Shown: positions 1 through 5,988 of the stretch, piece after piece
Numbering within the stretch: the first letter of the stretch is position 1
Layout: each line of letters opens with the position of its first letter
Assembly: GCA_018239705.1 (NCBI GenBank)
Contig: JAFEGS010000053.1
Location: 1 to 6,676 of the forward strand
Source: Verrucomicrobiota bacterium
GTDB lineage: Bacteria > Chlamydiota > Chlamydiia > Chlamydiales > FEN-1388
Direction: 5' to 3'
DNA length: 6,676 nt
Made by a program: the position numbers and the translations under genes
The notes under the pieces: generated by a model
The model's database searches: none
Told to the model about the DNA's origin: nothing
The model's input: the letters and a program-made list of their open reading frames with translations, nothing else

Positions 1-1
1 C

Positions 2-52
2 GAATGGTATGGCAGAGAGAATGATTCCCTCTACGGCAACACCGGGTGGTAG
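2..52 (+). CDS. possible 3' end of an upstream gene (partial)
   Basis: An open frame enters from the left edge and stops at TAG (50-52). It reads EWYGRENDSLYGNTGW, which has the look of a natural protein C-terminus, and a run of seven T follows at 55-61. I do not recognise the protein. A competing frame (3-110) is also open to a TGA and reads as a less protein-like Ser/Thr-rich string, so the choice is uncertain. The minus strand cannot be excluded either, because only about 140 bases are visible before the tRNA. Confidence 0.25.
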   Translation, partial: EWYGRENDSLYGNTGW

Positions 53-86
53 CATTTTTTTGTACATGAGAGTTTCTACTTCCTCG

Positions 87-116
87 TTGTCAGAAAAGAG
101 AGGTCAATGATACTCT
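87..116 (+). promoter_or_regulatory. candidate promoter for tRNA-Arg
   Basis: TTGTCA (87-92) matches five of six bases of the -35 consensus. It lies 18 bases before TACTCT (111-116), which matches only three of six -10 bases. A start near 123 would give a leader of about 20 bases before the mature tRNA at 144. The -10 box is weak, so this is only a position-supported guess. Confidence 0.25.
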
Positions 117-143
117 ATTACTGTCTTTTCTAACAGCACACAC

Positions 144-217
144 GCACCGATAGCTCAATCGGATAGAGTACCTGGCTTCGAACCAGGTGGTTAGAGGTTC
201 GAGCCCTCTTCGGTGCA
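144..217 (+). tRNA. tRNA-Arg (anticodon UCG)
   Basis: A complete 74-base cloverleaf can be folded by eye. The acceptor arm GCACCGA (144-150) pairs with TCGGTGC (210-216). The D stem GCTC (153-156) pairs with GAGT (166-169), including one G-T pair. The anticodon stem CCTGG (171-175) pairs with CCAGG (183-187) around the loop CTTCGAA, which places UCG at 178-180 to read CGA. The T stem AGAGG (193-197) pairs with CCTCT (205-209) around TTCGAGC. The D loop has GG followed by A at 163, the expected arginine identity A20. The discriminator is A217. The CCA end is not encoded, so it would be added after transcription. The variable loop has five bases. Confidence 0.97.
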
Positions 218-231
218 AACCGTGCCCAATA

Positions 232-261
232 TTGCAAATTATTATTGTCTCAAGGTAGAAT
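232..261 (+). promoter_or_regulatory. candidate sigma-70-type promoter for hpf
   Basis: TTGCAA (232-237; four of six -35 bases) is followed after 18 bases, mostly A/T in their first half, by TAGAAT (256-261; five of six -10 bases). Transcription would start near 268 and leave a leader of about 60 bases before the hpf start. The site lies just after the tRNA, in the only non-coding gap before hpf. The call rests on consensus matching alone. Confidence 0.4.
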
Positions 262-329
262 CGAATTGTAGGGTAAGTAGCTTTATCCTAGCGTAGTTAG
301 TATTCTCACCCTTCATCAAGAGGCAGCCC

Positions 330-989
330 ATGACTATGACACGTAAGCAAAAGATGGCAGAGTTTGAACAGGGATACAACATAGTGGTAAGTGGACGCCA
401 TGTCCATGTTACCGAAGCTATGAAGGCGTATGCCAAAGACAAGCTCGAAAAGCTTGATCGATTTGGAGATCGCATCATTGATATCATTGTCACAATGGAT
501 ATCCAAAAGCTTGAGCATAAAGTAGATATGGTGCTCAAGTATGGACATACGCTCATTAAGAGCCATGGCTCATCTACTGATATGTATGTCTCTATTGATC
601 AGGCGGTTAATAAATTACAGGCACAGCTTGTAAAGTATAAATCGCGTCTCAATCAGCATTATGCAAAGGGATATCCTATCATTGACGTTCCGGTTACCAT
701 CTATGGCCCACCGGAAGAAGCTGTAACAGATGAAGAAGTTGATCTGTATGAAGTCAACGGCGCAATCGAGGAAGCTACAAAGCAGGAGCTCGAAAATAGC
801 TTCAAGCTTCATACGCTTGTTCGCGTTGAGTCTCAGCCACTTAAGATCCTCACGAAAGACGAAGCAATTATGAAGATGGAGCTATCAGGTGCTCCCTTCA
901 TGGTCTATCGAGGGGAAGAAAACAGAAAGCTCGAGATCATTTATCGCTTAGAAGATGGCAACTTTGGCATCATTGAACCCGAAGCTTGA
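330..989 (+). CDS. hpf: ribosome hibernation-promoting factor, long form
   Basis: The 219-residue product has both halves of long HPF. Residues about 15-110 form the S30AE/YfiA fold: the strand and helix around GRHVHVTEAMKAYAKDKLEK, then a second helix around DMYVSIDQAVNKLQAQLVKY. This domain sits in the decoding channel of the 30S subunit and blocks mRNA and tRNA. An acidic linker (about 125-160) leads to the C-terminal dimerisation domain (about 164-218), with the family's MVYRGEENRKLEIIYRLEDG stretch. In characterised long HPFs that domain joins two 70S ribosomes into an inactive 100S dimer. ATG 330 follows AAGAGG (318-323) by six bases; a second ATG at 336 would remove two residues. The next gene overlaps its 3' end. 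The long form without a separate RMF is usual outside gammaproteobacteria. A role in the dormant extracellular phase of a chlamydia is inference. Confidence 0.96.
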   Translation: MTMTRKQKMAEFEQGYNIVVSGRHVHVTEAMKAYAKDKLEKLDRFGDRIIDIIVTMDIQKLEHKVDMVLKYGHTLIKSHGSSTDMYVSIDQAVNKLQAQLVKYKSRLNQHYAKGYPIIDVPVTIYGPPEEAVTDEEVDLYEVNGAIEEATKQELENSFKLHTLVRVESQPLKILTKDEAIMKMELSGAPFMVYRGEENRKLEIIYRLEDGNFGIIEPEA

Positions 990-1431
990 TTTGATCCGTT
1001 GTCCTATTCGAAAGCGGCATGTACAGTCGACTTCTGAAGAGCGTGTGCGGTGTGCCTTGCTCTCTATGATGATAGAAGAGCGAGGCTATCCGCCCTCCCT
1101 CATAGTAGTGGAGAGAAAGGTAACAGAATTGCTCGGCAGCTTTCAGCCGAAGGGCGAAGTCCCCAATAGACGAGTCGATATTCTCTGCTATTTACCAACG
1201 CTTACGCCTCTCCTTCTTATTGAATGTAAGGCAGTTGCGCTATCTGCAAAGGCGATGGCCCAGGTTTTGAGCTATAACCACTACATTGGTGCTCACTTTG
1301 TGGCTATTGCAAATAGTACAGAGCTGCGCGTAGTCCCGGCGTCTCCTTGGGCAGAGGCTTGCATGCAGTCCAATCCCGCTCTTTTTGAAAATTATCTTCC
1401 ATCATACAACACTTTTGTATTGCAAAAATAA
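955..1431 (+). CDS. stand-alone HsdR N-terminal-type PD-(D/E)XK nuclease-fold protein
   Basis: The 158-residue product matches the type I restriction enzyme R-subunit N-terminal domain family (HSDR_N_2). Residues 23-53 (VQSTSEERVR, then RGYPPSLIVVE) follow that family's pattern. The nuclease core appears intact: E53 in VVERKV, D75 in RRVDILCY, the E90-C-K92 pair in LLLIECKA, and Q103 in AQVLSYN. Motor, methylase and specificity genes are absent here, so it is not a complete restriction system. Similar single-domain proteins of about 150 residues are common in Bacteroidetes, where their role is unclear to me. ATG 955 overlaps hpf by 35 bases and has only a weak upstream purine run. A TTG at 991, just after the hpf stop, is an alternative, but it would remove the conserved-looking LNPKLD lead-in. 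The overlap suggests co-transcription with hpf. DNA binding or cleavage is inferred from the fold. Confidence 0.8.
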   Translation: MATLASLNPKLDLIRCPIRKRHVQSTSEERVRCALLSMMIEERGYPPSLIVVERKVTELLGSFQPKGEVPNRRVDILCYLPTLTPLLLIECKAVALSAKAMAQVLSYNHYIGAHFVAIANSTELRVVPASPWAEACMQSNPALFENYLPSYNTFVLQK

Positions 1432-1456
1432 TAATTTAAATTTTATTTATTATTTT
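1425..1456. repeat. AT-only inverted repeat across the stop codon and spacer
   Basis: AAAATAATAA (1425-1434) and TTATTATTTT (1447-1456) are perfect 10-bp inverted arms separated by 12 A/T-only bases (1435-1446). The left arm contains the stop codon of the nuclease-fold gene. With no G-C pair an RNA hairpin would be weak, so it is a poor terminator. It overlaps the candidate -35 of the next gene and may instead be an AT-rich promoter element or a protein-binding palindrome. Confidence 0.5.
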
Positions 1457-1464
1457 GATAGAAT
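1435..1464 (+). promoter_or_regulatory. candidate promoter for the 155-residue protein gene
   Basis: TTTAAA (1435-1440; four of six -35 bases) is followed after an 18-base, very AT-rich spacer by TAGAAT (1459-1464; five of six -10 bases). The start would fall near 1471, giving a leader of about 12 bases that still includes the GGAGG at 1473-1477. AT-rich promoter spacers are known to favour the chlamydial main sigma factor. The -10 and the next four bases (TAGAATGTAA) recur before the uhpC-like gene. Confidence 0.4.
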
Positions 1465-1482
1465 GTAATAGTGGAGGTGTGT

Positions 1483-1950
1483 ATGTTTAGCGGACAAAAA
1501 CCGAAGAAAAATGTGGAGCTGGCCCAGCTTCTTCAGCAGATTCAAGATCTTGTAAAATTTTCATTAGAGTGTGAAAACAAGACGCTCTCTCCAAAAATGC
1601 CCTATATAGAGGTCTATAAACAGCTCTTGCAGATTCGCATGAATATAGCTGCCTATCAGGAGAACTATAAGCAGCAGCTCTCTCGCCTTGGCCTGACGGT
1701 CGATGATGTGAAGCCAACTCCTGAAGAAATTGCGCAATTGAAGCCCAAAGACAAAAAGATTTTGGAGACCATACAGGCTCTATCTAAGACATGCCAAGAG
1801 GCAAAAGATCGCGTCTATCAGTCCTTACAGGAAAATAAAGCTACTCTCAATACTGTCACAGATGACTTGAAAGATACGGAAATGAAGAGCATTCGTCGCA
1901 GGTCAAAATTTAAGGGCGTTGGCGGCAAGAAGGGCTGGATCCCAACTTAA
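1483..1950 (+). CDS. hypothetical helical protein with basic C-terminal tail
   Basis: I do not recognise this 155-residue protein. ATG 1483 is chosen because GGAGG (1473-1477) lies five bases before it. A longer reading from GTG 1471 would place that Shine-Dalgarno inside the coding sequence. Residues 10-70 and 80-135 look largely helical and rich in Gln, Lys, Glu and Leu, compatible with coiled coil or a helical bundle; a short DVKPTPEE segment separates the two parts. The tail (about 134-155) is strongly basic and Gly-rich, with KSIRRRSKFKGVGGKKGW. No signal peptide or membrane segment is visible. The protein ends 75 bases before the uhpC-like gene and has its own candidate promoter, so it is probably a single-gene unit with some read-through. 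The basic tail could contact nucleic acid or a membrane surface; this is speculation. Confidence 0.8.
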   Translation: MFSGQKPKKNVELAQLLQQIQDLVKFSLECENKTLSPKMPYIEVYKQLLQIRMNIAAYQENYKQQLSRLGLTVDDVKPTPEEIAQLKPKDKKILETIQALSKTCQEAKDRVYQSLQENKATLNTVTDDLKDTEMKSIRRRSKFKGVGGKKGWIPT

Positions 1951-1958
1951 AAAAACCC

Positions 1959-1987
1959 TTGACATATTATATAAAATTTTCTTTACT
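1959..1987 (+). promoter_or_regulatory. candidate promoter for the uhpC-maf-MORN operon
   Basis: A perfect -35 consensus TTGACA (1959-1964) is followed after 17 very AT-rich bases by TTTACT (1982-1987), four of six -10 bases. Transcription would begin near 1994 and keep the AAGGAG at 2014-2019. An alternative pairing is TTTACT (1982-1987) as -35 with TAGAAT (2006-2011) as -10 after 18 bases. It would start near 2018 and cut off the ribosome binding site, so it is less likely. Confidence 0.45.
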
Positions 1988-2023
1988 CCGGTTTGCATGA
2001 ATTTTTAGAATGTAAGGAGTAAA
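1982..2023 (+). promoter_or_regulatory. inverted repeat masking the uhpC ribosome binding site
   Basis: TTTACTCC (1982-1989) and GGAGTAAA (2016-2023) are perfect 8-bp complementary arms with a 26-base loop. The right arm contains the GGAG core of the AAGGAG Shine-Dalgarno (2014-2019) and ends two bases before the GTG start at 2026. In a transcript that begins upstream of 1982, the hairpin would hide the ribosome binding site. The left arm coincides with the candidate -10, so a transcript from that promoter would lack it. In that case the repeat could only act on read-through RNA or as a DNA operator. Confidence 0.45.
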
Positions 2024-2025
2024 TC

Positions 2026-3411
2026 GTGACGTCTCTGCTAGATCTTTTCAAGCCGGCTCCGTATCAGGATGAAAAAACAGATCCTAATCAGATTAAGAAA
2101 GACTATACCTACTGGAGAATGCGAATTTTCTATTCGATCTTTCTCGGCTATGCCTTTTACTATTTAACTCGTAAAAGCTTTGTCTTTGCCATGCCAACAC
2201 TCATGAACGATCTTGGGCTTGACAAAGGGGAACTTGGCTGTCTTTCAAGTATTTGGGCCATTGCCTACGGCTGCAGCAAGTTTGCAAGTGGTATTATAGG
2301 CGATCGCTCGAACCCCCGCTACTTCATGTCAGTCGGCCTTATTGTCACAGGACTTTGTAATATTTTCTTTGGTATGGCCTCATCACTTGTCCTCTTCGCT
2401 CTATTTTGGGGGCTTAATGGCTGGTTTCAGGGATTTGGCTGGCCGGGATGCGCACGCCTTCTCACACACTGGTATTCTCAGTCAGAGAGGGGAAGATGGT
2501 GGTCAGTGTGGAACACATCGCACAACATTGGTGGGGCCTTGATTCCGATTATCGTTGTCTTTGCAGCGCAGTATTTTGGTTGGAGAGTGGGTATGTTTTG
2601 TCCGGGTGTCATCTGTATAGTGGCAGGATTATTTTTGATGAACCGACTTCGCGATACGCCGCAGTCACTGGGACTGCCTCCCATCGAGCGCTACCGTTCA
2701 GACTACTCGGGCAAGAAGGCAGAGGAGCAGCAAGAGAGAGAGCTCACCGTTAAGGAAATTCTCTTTAAGCACGTTCTCACAAACCCCTTTATCTGGGTGC
2801 TTGCCTGTAGCTACTTTTTTGTCTATATCATCCGCACAGCTGTCAATGACTGGTCAATTCTCTACCTCGTAGAGGCGAAGGGGTACACGCAGGTTGGTGC
2901 GGGGAGTATGGTGATCTGGTTTGAAGTTGGTGGTTTTTGCGGCAGTCTCGTAGCAGGATGGGCCTCTGATAAAATTTTCAATGGTAAAAGAGGTCCTGTA
3001 AATGCCCTTTTTTGTCTGTTGATAGGCATTGCCATTGCGGCCTTTTGGCTTGTCCCTGGGATTTCGTATCTGTTTGACTCACTCATGCTTTTTGTCTTTG
3101 GCTTTTTAATTTTTGGCCCGCAGATGCTTATCGGCATGGCAGCAGCAGAGCTTTCTCATAAAAAGGCAGCAGCTACTGCCACAGGGTTTACAGGCTGCAT
3201 GGCCTACGCAGGAGCCGCAGTTGCAGGGTATCCTCTTGGGGTGATTACGCAAAATTATGGCTGGGAAGGCTTTTTTATCACGCTTACTGCTTGCGCTCTG
3301 ATTGCAACTCTGTTACTTTTTCCCCTCTGGAGCGTGAAAGCGCGAGAGGATAAGATATTCGATAGCACAGAACCAGAAGAGGAACTTCTACCCGTTTCAA
3401 CCAAGAGCTAA
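2026..3411 (+). CDS. uhpC: sugar-phosphate:phosphate antiporter, UhpC/UhpT-type (OPA family)
   Basis: This is a 461-residue major facilitator protein, slightly longer than the roughly 440 residues of E. coli UhpC. The organophosphate:phosphate antiporter signature is clear at about 137-170 (GFGWPGCARLLTHWYSQ, then GRWWSVWNTSHNIGG). R49 in YYLTRKSF and R270 in YFFVYIIRTAVNDW match the two arginines that bind phosphate in this family. About twelve membrane helices are visible, with a charged central loop (about 205-250) and a charged tail from about 438. The family swaps inorganic phosphate for a sugar phosphate at the inner membrane. The chlamydial member has been described as a glucose-6-phosphate transporter despite the UhpC name, which denotes a sensor in E. 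coli. No UhpA/UhpB partners are here, which favours transport. GTG 2026 follows AAGGAG by six bases. The next gene starts one base after its stop, so co-translation is likely. Confidence 0.93.
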   Translation: MTSLLDLFKPAPYQDEKTDPNQIKKDYTYWRMRIFYSIFLGYAFYYLTRKSFVFAMPTLMNDLGLDKGELGCLSSIWAIAYGCSKFASGIIGDRSNPRYFMSVGLIVTGLCNIFFGMASSLVLFALFWGLNGWFQGFGWPGCARLLTHWYSQSERGRWWSVWNTSHNIGGALIPIIVVFAAQYFGWRVGMFCPGVICIVAGLFLMNRLRDTPQSLGLPPIERYRSDYSGKKAEEQQERELTVKEILFKHVLTNPFIWVLACSYFFVYIIRTAVNDWSILYLVEAKGYTQVGAGSMVIWFEVGGFCGSLVAGWASDKIFNGKRGPVNALFCLLIGIAIAAFWLVPGISYLFDSLMLFVFGFLIFGPQMLIGMAAAELSHKKAAATATGFTGCMAYAGAAVAGYPLGVITQNYGWEGFFITLTACALIATLLLFPLWSVKAREDKIFDSTEPEEELLPVSTKS

Positions 3412-3412
3412 C

Positions 3413-5287
3413 GTGTCAAACACATTTGAGACCAATTGCAGATATTTTGAATTTAAAAATTCCAAGGCCGCAGTCTTCCTCTCGTTCGCTGAAAGCGGTG
3501 CAGTGCGGGTCTGTAAGACGAAGCTTAACGAGCCCAACCTGGTAGAGGGAGAGCGCTTCTTCCACTCCCAAGAGGGTGCGTTAAAAGAGGCTCAAGAGTG
3601 GGCTTCAACGCTTCCTTTGAAACAAGTGCAGGTCATCACGGTGTTTGGTGTTGGCATGGGCTACGGCTACTTTGCGCTGAAGAAGTGGCTTAGCGAGGAT
3701 GCACGGCGATGCCTTATCATTCTTGAAGATGATCTCAGAGTACTCCTTCATTTTTTTGAAAGTCCTGTAGCAACAGAGCTTTTGTGCCATCCTCAGGTGC
3801 ATCTTTACCATCTCGAAGACTCAAGTGACGGCCTTAAACTCATTCAGGGAATTGGGTGGGGCACGTTTGGCAAAAAAATGCACATTACGGCACTTCCCTA
3901 CTACGAAAAGCAGCGAAAGGATATTTTTGAAGAGATAAAATACCACCTTCTTCTTGAGATGTCAGATATTCATGTCACTGTCGATGAATACATGGTCTAT
4001 GGCCTACCCTTCTTCCATAATTTTTGGCGCAATATTTTCCTGTTGCCTCAGTCACAAAAGGCAAATGCACTGCGCAGAGCCTTTACGGGGATTCCGGCCA
4101 TTGTGGTTGCAGCTGGTCCCTCTCTTGCCAAGCATCTTGAGCTTCTCAAAGAGCTTCGCGACTATGCCCTTATCCTTTCGGGTGGATCAAGTGTCAATGC
4201 CTTGTTAGAGGGCGGAGTAGTACCCCATTTTGGCGCCGGCATCGACCCCAATCCTATGCAGTACGTACGAGTCAGGCAGGGCCTTTCCTTGCAGCTACCC
4301 TTCTTTTATCGCCAGCGCTTTATGCATGAGGCAGCCTCTACCGTTTCAGGTCCGCTTCTTTACCTGCGCGGAGGAGATGGCTATAACACTCCTGAGTGGT
4401 TTGAGAAAAAGCTTCATATCAGCGGAGAGATTCTTGGCGGAGGGCATAGCATTTCCAATTTCTGTATTGATATTGCCCGCTTTCTTGGCTGCAGCAGCAT
4501 TATCCTTGTGGGCTATGATCTTGCCTATGGGGACAACCTGCAGCACTATGCGCCTGGAGTCGAGGATGGAGCAGCTCCCTCTGCACAAAAACAGGTAGTG
4601 ACGGCCAAGAATCAAGAAGGGCAAACAGTGAGCACCGAATGGAAGTGGCTTGTGGAGGCAAAATGGATCGAAGAGTTTGCTGCAGCGCATCCTCGGTGTA
4701 CATTGATCAATGCGACAGAAGGGGGACTAGGGCTTAAAGGCATTCCAAACGTGCGATTGAGTGATCTGAAAGAGACGCTCTTCACGCAAAAATTAGATCT
4801 GGATGGCCTTGTCCAGATGGCGATAGGCGAGGCTCCCTCGTGTGCAACTGATTATAATGAGATCTTGAAGGCAACTGCACAGATGTATGACAGCCTGGCA
4901 AGAGCAATTACCTGTCTAGAAAAGCTTGCTAGCCTTGTGCTGAAGAGTCAAATAGCGAAAGACGATGAAGTGCAATGCTGTGAGAGTCCTGAATTCATCA
5001 TAACCTTAAACGAGCTGAAAGAGGAAATTGCCTTTGTATATATTCTAGAGGTCTTTGACCGCATGAAGAATAAACTAGAATTTTATTATATGCAGCTCTC
5101 TTCGTATCCTACACAAAAAGAGGAAGAGAGAACAAAGCTGGAGCTCTCCCTTCTCGGTGATCGCTTTCTCTTTCTCAAACAGGTAGCGACCTGTAACCAG
5201 CAGCTTATCGTATTGGCAATTAAACAAGAGCAGGCAAAGGGGTATGATACAAAGGCTTTTTGTCCCAAAAGTGAGGTTGTATGGTGA
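3413..5287 (+). CDS. Maf/DUF115-type putative glycosyltransferase
   Basis: The 624-residue product has the layout of motility-associated factor (Maf) proteins. An N-terminal Rossmann-like part carries VFGVGMGYGY (78-87) and IILEDD (102-107). The central DUF115 core shows IPAIVVAAGPSL (227-238), FGAGIDPNPMQ (273-283), ILGGGHSISNF (340-350) and IILVGYDLAYGD (363-374) followed by H378. A NATEGG stretch lies at 433-438, and a helical C-terminal part runs from about 455. Known Maf proteins transfer nonulosonic sugars to flagellin; related DUF115 proteins include an archaeal pterin diphosphokinase, so the chemistry is not settled. GTG 3413 is one base after the uhpC-like stop, with AAGAG at 3403-3407 inside that gene. 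Its own 3' end overlaps the next gene. No flagellar gene is visible, so the acceptor is unknown. No signal peptide or membrane segment is visible; it is probably cytoplasmic. Confidence 0.85.
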   Translation: MSNTFETNCRYFEFKNSKAAVFLSFAESGAVRVCKTKLNEPNLVEGERFFHSQEGALKEAQEWASTLPLKQVQVITVFGVGMGYGYFALKKWLSEDARRCLIILEDDLRVLLHFFESPVATELLCHPQVHLYHLEDSSDGLKLIQGIGWGTFGKKMHITALPYYEKQRKDIFEEIKYHLLLEMSDIHVTVDEYMVYGLPFFHNFWRNIFLLPQSQKANALRRAFTGIPAIVVAAGPSLAKHLELLKELRDYALILSGGSSVNALLEGGVVPHFGAGIDPNPMQYVRVRQGLSLQLPFFYRQRFMHEAASTVSGPLLYLRGGDGYNTPEWFEKKLHISGEILGGGHSISNFCIDIARFLGCSSIILVGYDLAYGDNLQHYAPGVEDGAAPSAQKQVVTAKNQEGQTVSTEWKWLVEAKWIEEFAAAHPRCTLINATEGGLGLKGIPNVRLSDLKETLFTQKLDLDGLVQMAIGEAPSCATDYNEILKATAQMYDSLARAITCLEKLASLVLKSQIAKDDEVQCCESPEFIITLNELKEEIAFVYILEVFDRMKNKLEFYYMQLSSYPTQKEEERTKLELSLLGDRFLFLKQVATCNQQLIVLAIKQEQAKGYDTKAFCPKSEVVW

Positions 5288-5988
5288 CTTATGAGGTTGT
5301 AGATGGATACCTTCACATAGAAGATCCCGAGCTTGGTATCTCGTATACCGATACAAAACCTCTAGGACCCACGCTTGCAATGTACAGTGAGGGTCTTTGT
5401 CTCGATCATGAGAAAAAAACTATTGCTGTACGCAAAAGAGTTGTCCAGGAAGCGCTCTATCTCCCAACAGGAGCCGATGGAGAGCTTCGGCGCTACCATC
5501 GAAGTGGCGCCCTATCGATGAAGAGCTTTTACCGAAGTGGCAAAATTCATGGCCCGTCTGAATGTTTTTATAGTGATGGAAAAATAGCGTCAAGGAGCTA
5601 CTTTATAGAGGATAAGAGAGAGGGCAGAGTAGACTTTTTTAGACAAGATGGCTCTCTGTATGGCCAGCTCCGCTTTAAGAATGGCCTTTTTCATGGCACT
5701 CAAAGCTTTTATTTTAAAGGCGGCTCTCTTAAATGCTCCTTGCCCTATATGGAAGGCCTTTTTGATGGCCAGATGCAACTCTTTTTTCAAAATGGCGGCG
5801 TGAAAAGGGAAATAGCGATGCAGAGAGGAAAGCGCCAAGGCATAGACTGTATGTGGGATGAGCAGGGTGTGGTCCTTTTTGCCTTTGAATATGACAATGG
5901 CCGCCTGATCAAAACCCAGATCGAAGATCCAATCGCGCGGGCATATAAAGTTACCTCTTGTGAAAAAAAGCCGAGTCTGTCACAATAA
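5281..5988 (+). CDS. MORN-like repeat protein (YwqK-type, COG2849-like)
   Basis: The 235-residue product contains six consecutive 24-residue repeats (67-210). Each starts with Gly at residues 67, 91, 115, 139, 163 and 187 and follows the pattern G-x4-aromatic-x3-G-x-hydrophobic, with a second aromatic and G near the end. This is the MORN-variant (MORN_2) pattern. Such proteins are often named YwqK-family antitoxins, but that name rests on thin evidence. Beta-hairpin ladders of this kind usually bind proteins or membranes. The N-terminal 66 residues are not repeat-like, and no signal peptide is visible. ATG 5281 overlaps the end of the Maf-type gene by seven bases, with GAGG (5273-5276) four bases before it. 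The last residues and the stop lie inside a transcription terminator. In environmental chlamydiae, repeat proteins like this may be effectors or partners of the upstream enzyme; I cannot tell which. Confidence 0.85.
   Translation: MVTYEVVDGYLHIEDPELGISYTDTKPLGPTLAMYSEGLCLDHEKKTIAVRKRVVQEALYLPTGADGELRRYHRSGALSMKSFYRSGKIHGPSECFYSDGKIASRSYFIEDKREGRVDFFRQDGSLYGQLRFKNGLFHGTQSFYFKGGSLKCSLPYMEGLFDGQMQLFFQNGGVKREIAMQRGKRQGIDCMWDEQGVVLFAFEYDNGRLIKTQIEDPIARAYKVTSCEKKPSLSQ
5479..5910 (+). repeat. six 72-base coding repeats (MORN-like)
   Basis: The repeat block encodes six 24-residue units in perfect register, with boundaries at 5479, 5551, 5623, 5695, 5767 and 5839. At DNA level the units are diverged but share local motifs such as AATGGC and GATGG near the glycine turns. 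Units three and four are the most alike (NGLFHG and EGLFDG endings). The even length argues for ancient internal duplication kept by selection on structure, not recent slippage. Confidence 0.8.

Noticed and set aside
41..61. CCGGGTGGTAGC followed by a T run resembles part of a T-box antiterminator
   Set aside because: The required ACCGCG-like right half is missing, no stem I or specifier loop can be seen, and no aminoacyl-tRNA synthetase or amino acid gene follows. It reads better as the end of a coding sequence (NTGW then stop).
14..61. Possible terminator hairpins (AGAG-GAA with TTC-CTCT, or CTAC with GTAG) before the T run
   Set aside because: The first contains a mismatch and has a three-base loop and no T run directly after it. 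The second has only four base pairs around a 14-base loop. Neither is convincing.
955..1431. Start of a full type I restriction system
   Set aside because: Only the nuclease domain is encoded; the protein ends at 158 residues and no helicase, hsdM or hsdS follows.
1471..1482. GTG at 1471 as the start of the 155-residue protein
   Set aside because: It would translate the GGAGG ribosome binding site itself. ATG 1483 has ideal spacing from that site.
1930..1960. AAGGG (1930-1934) and CCCTT (1956-1960) as a terminator after the 155-residue protein gene
   Set aside because: Only five base pairs around a 21-base loop, and no T run follows.
4346..4690. Minus-strand open frame of 114 codons inside the Maf-type gene
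   Set aside because: It lies wholly opposite a well-supported coding region, has no recognisable domain and no good ribosome binding site. The other minus-strand and shifted frames inside the genes were rejected for the same reason.
5479..5910. The 72-base repeat block as a CRISPR or tandem DNA repeat
   Set aside because: The units are continuous coding sequence without spacers and are diverged at DNA level; the periodicity is that of the protein.
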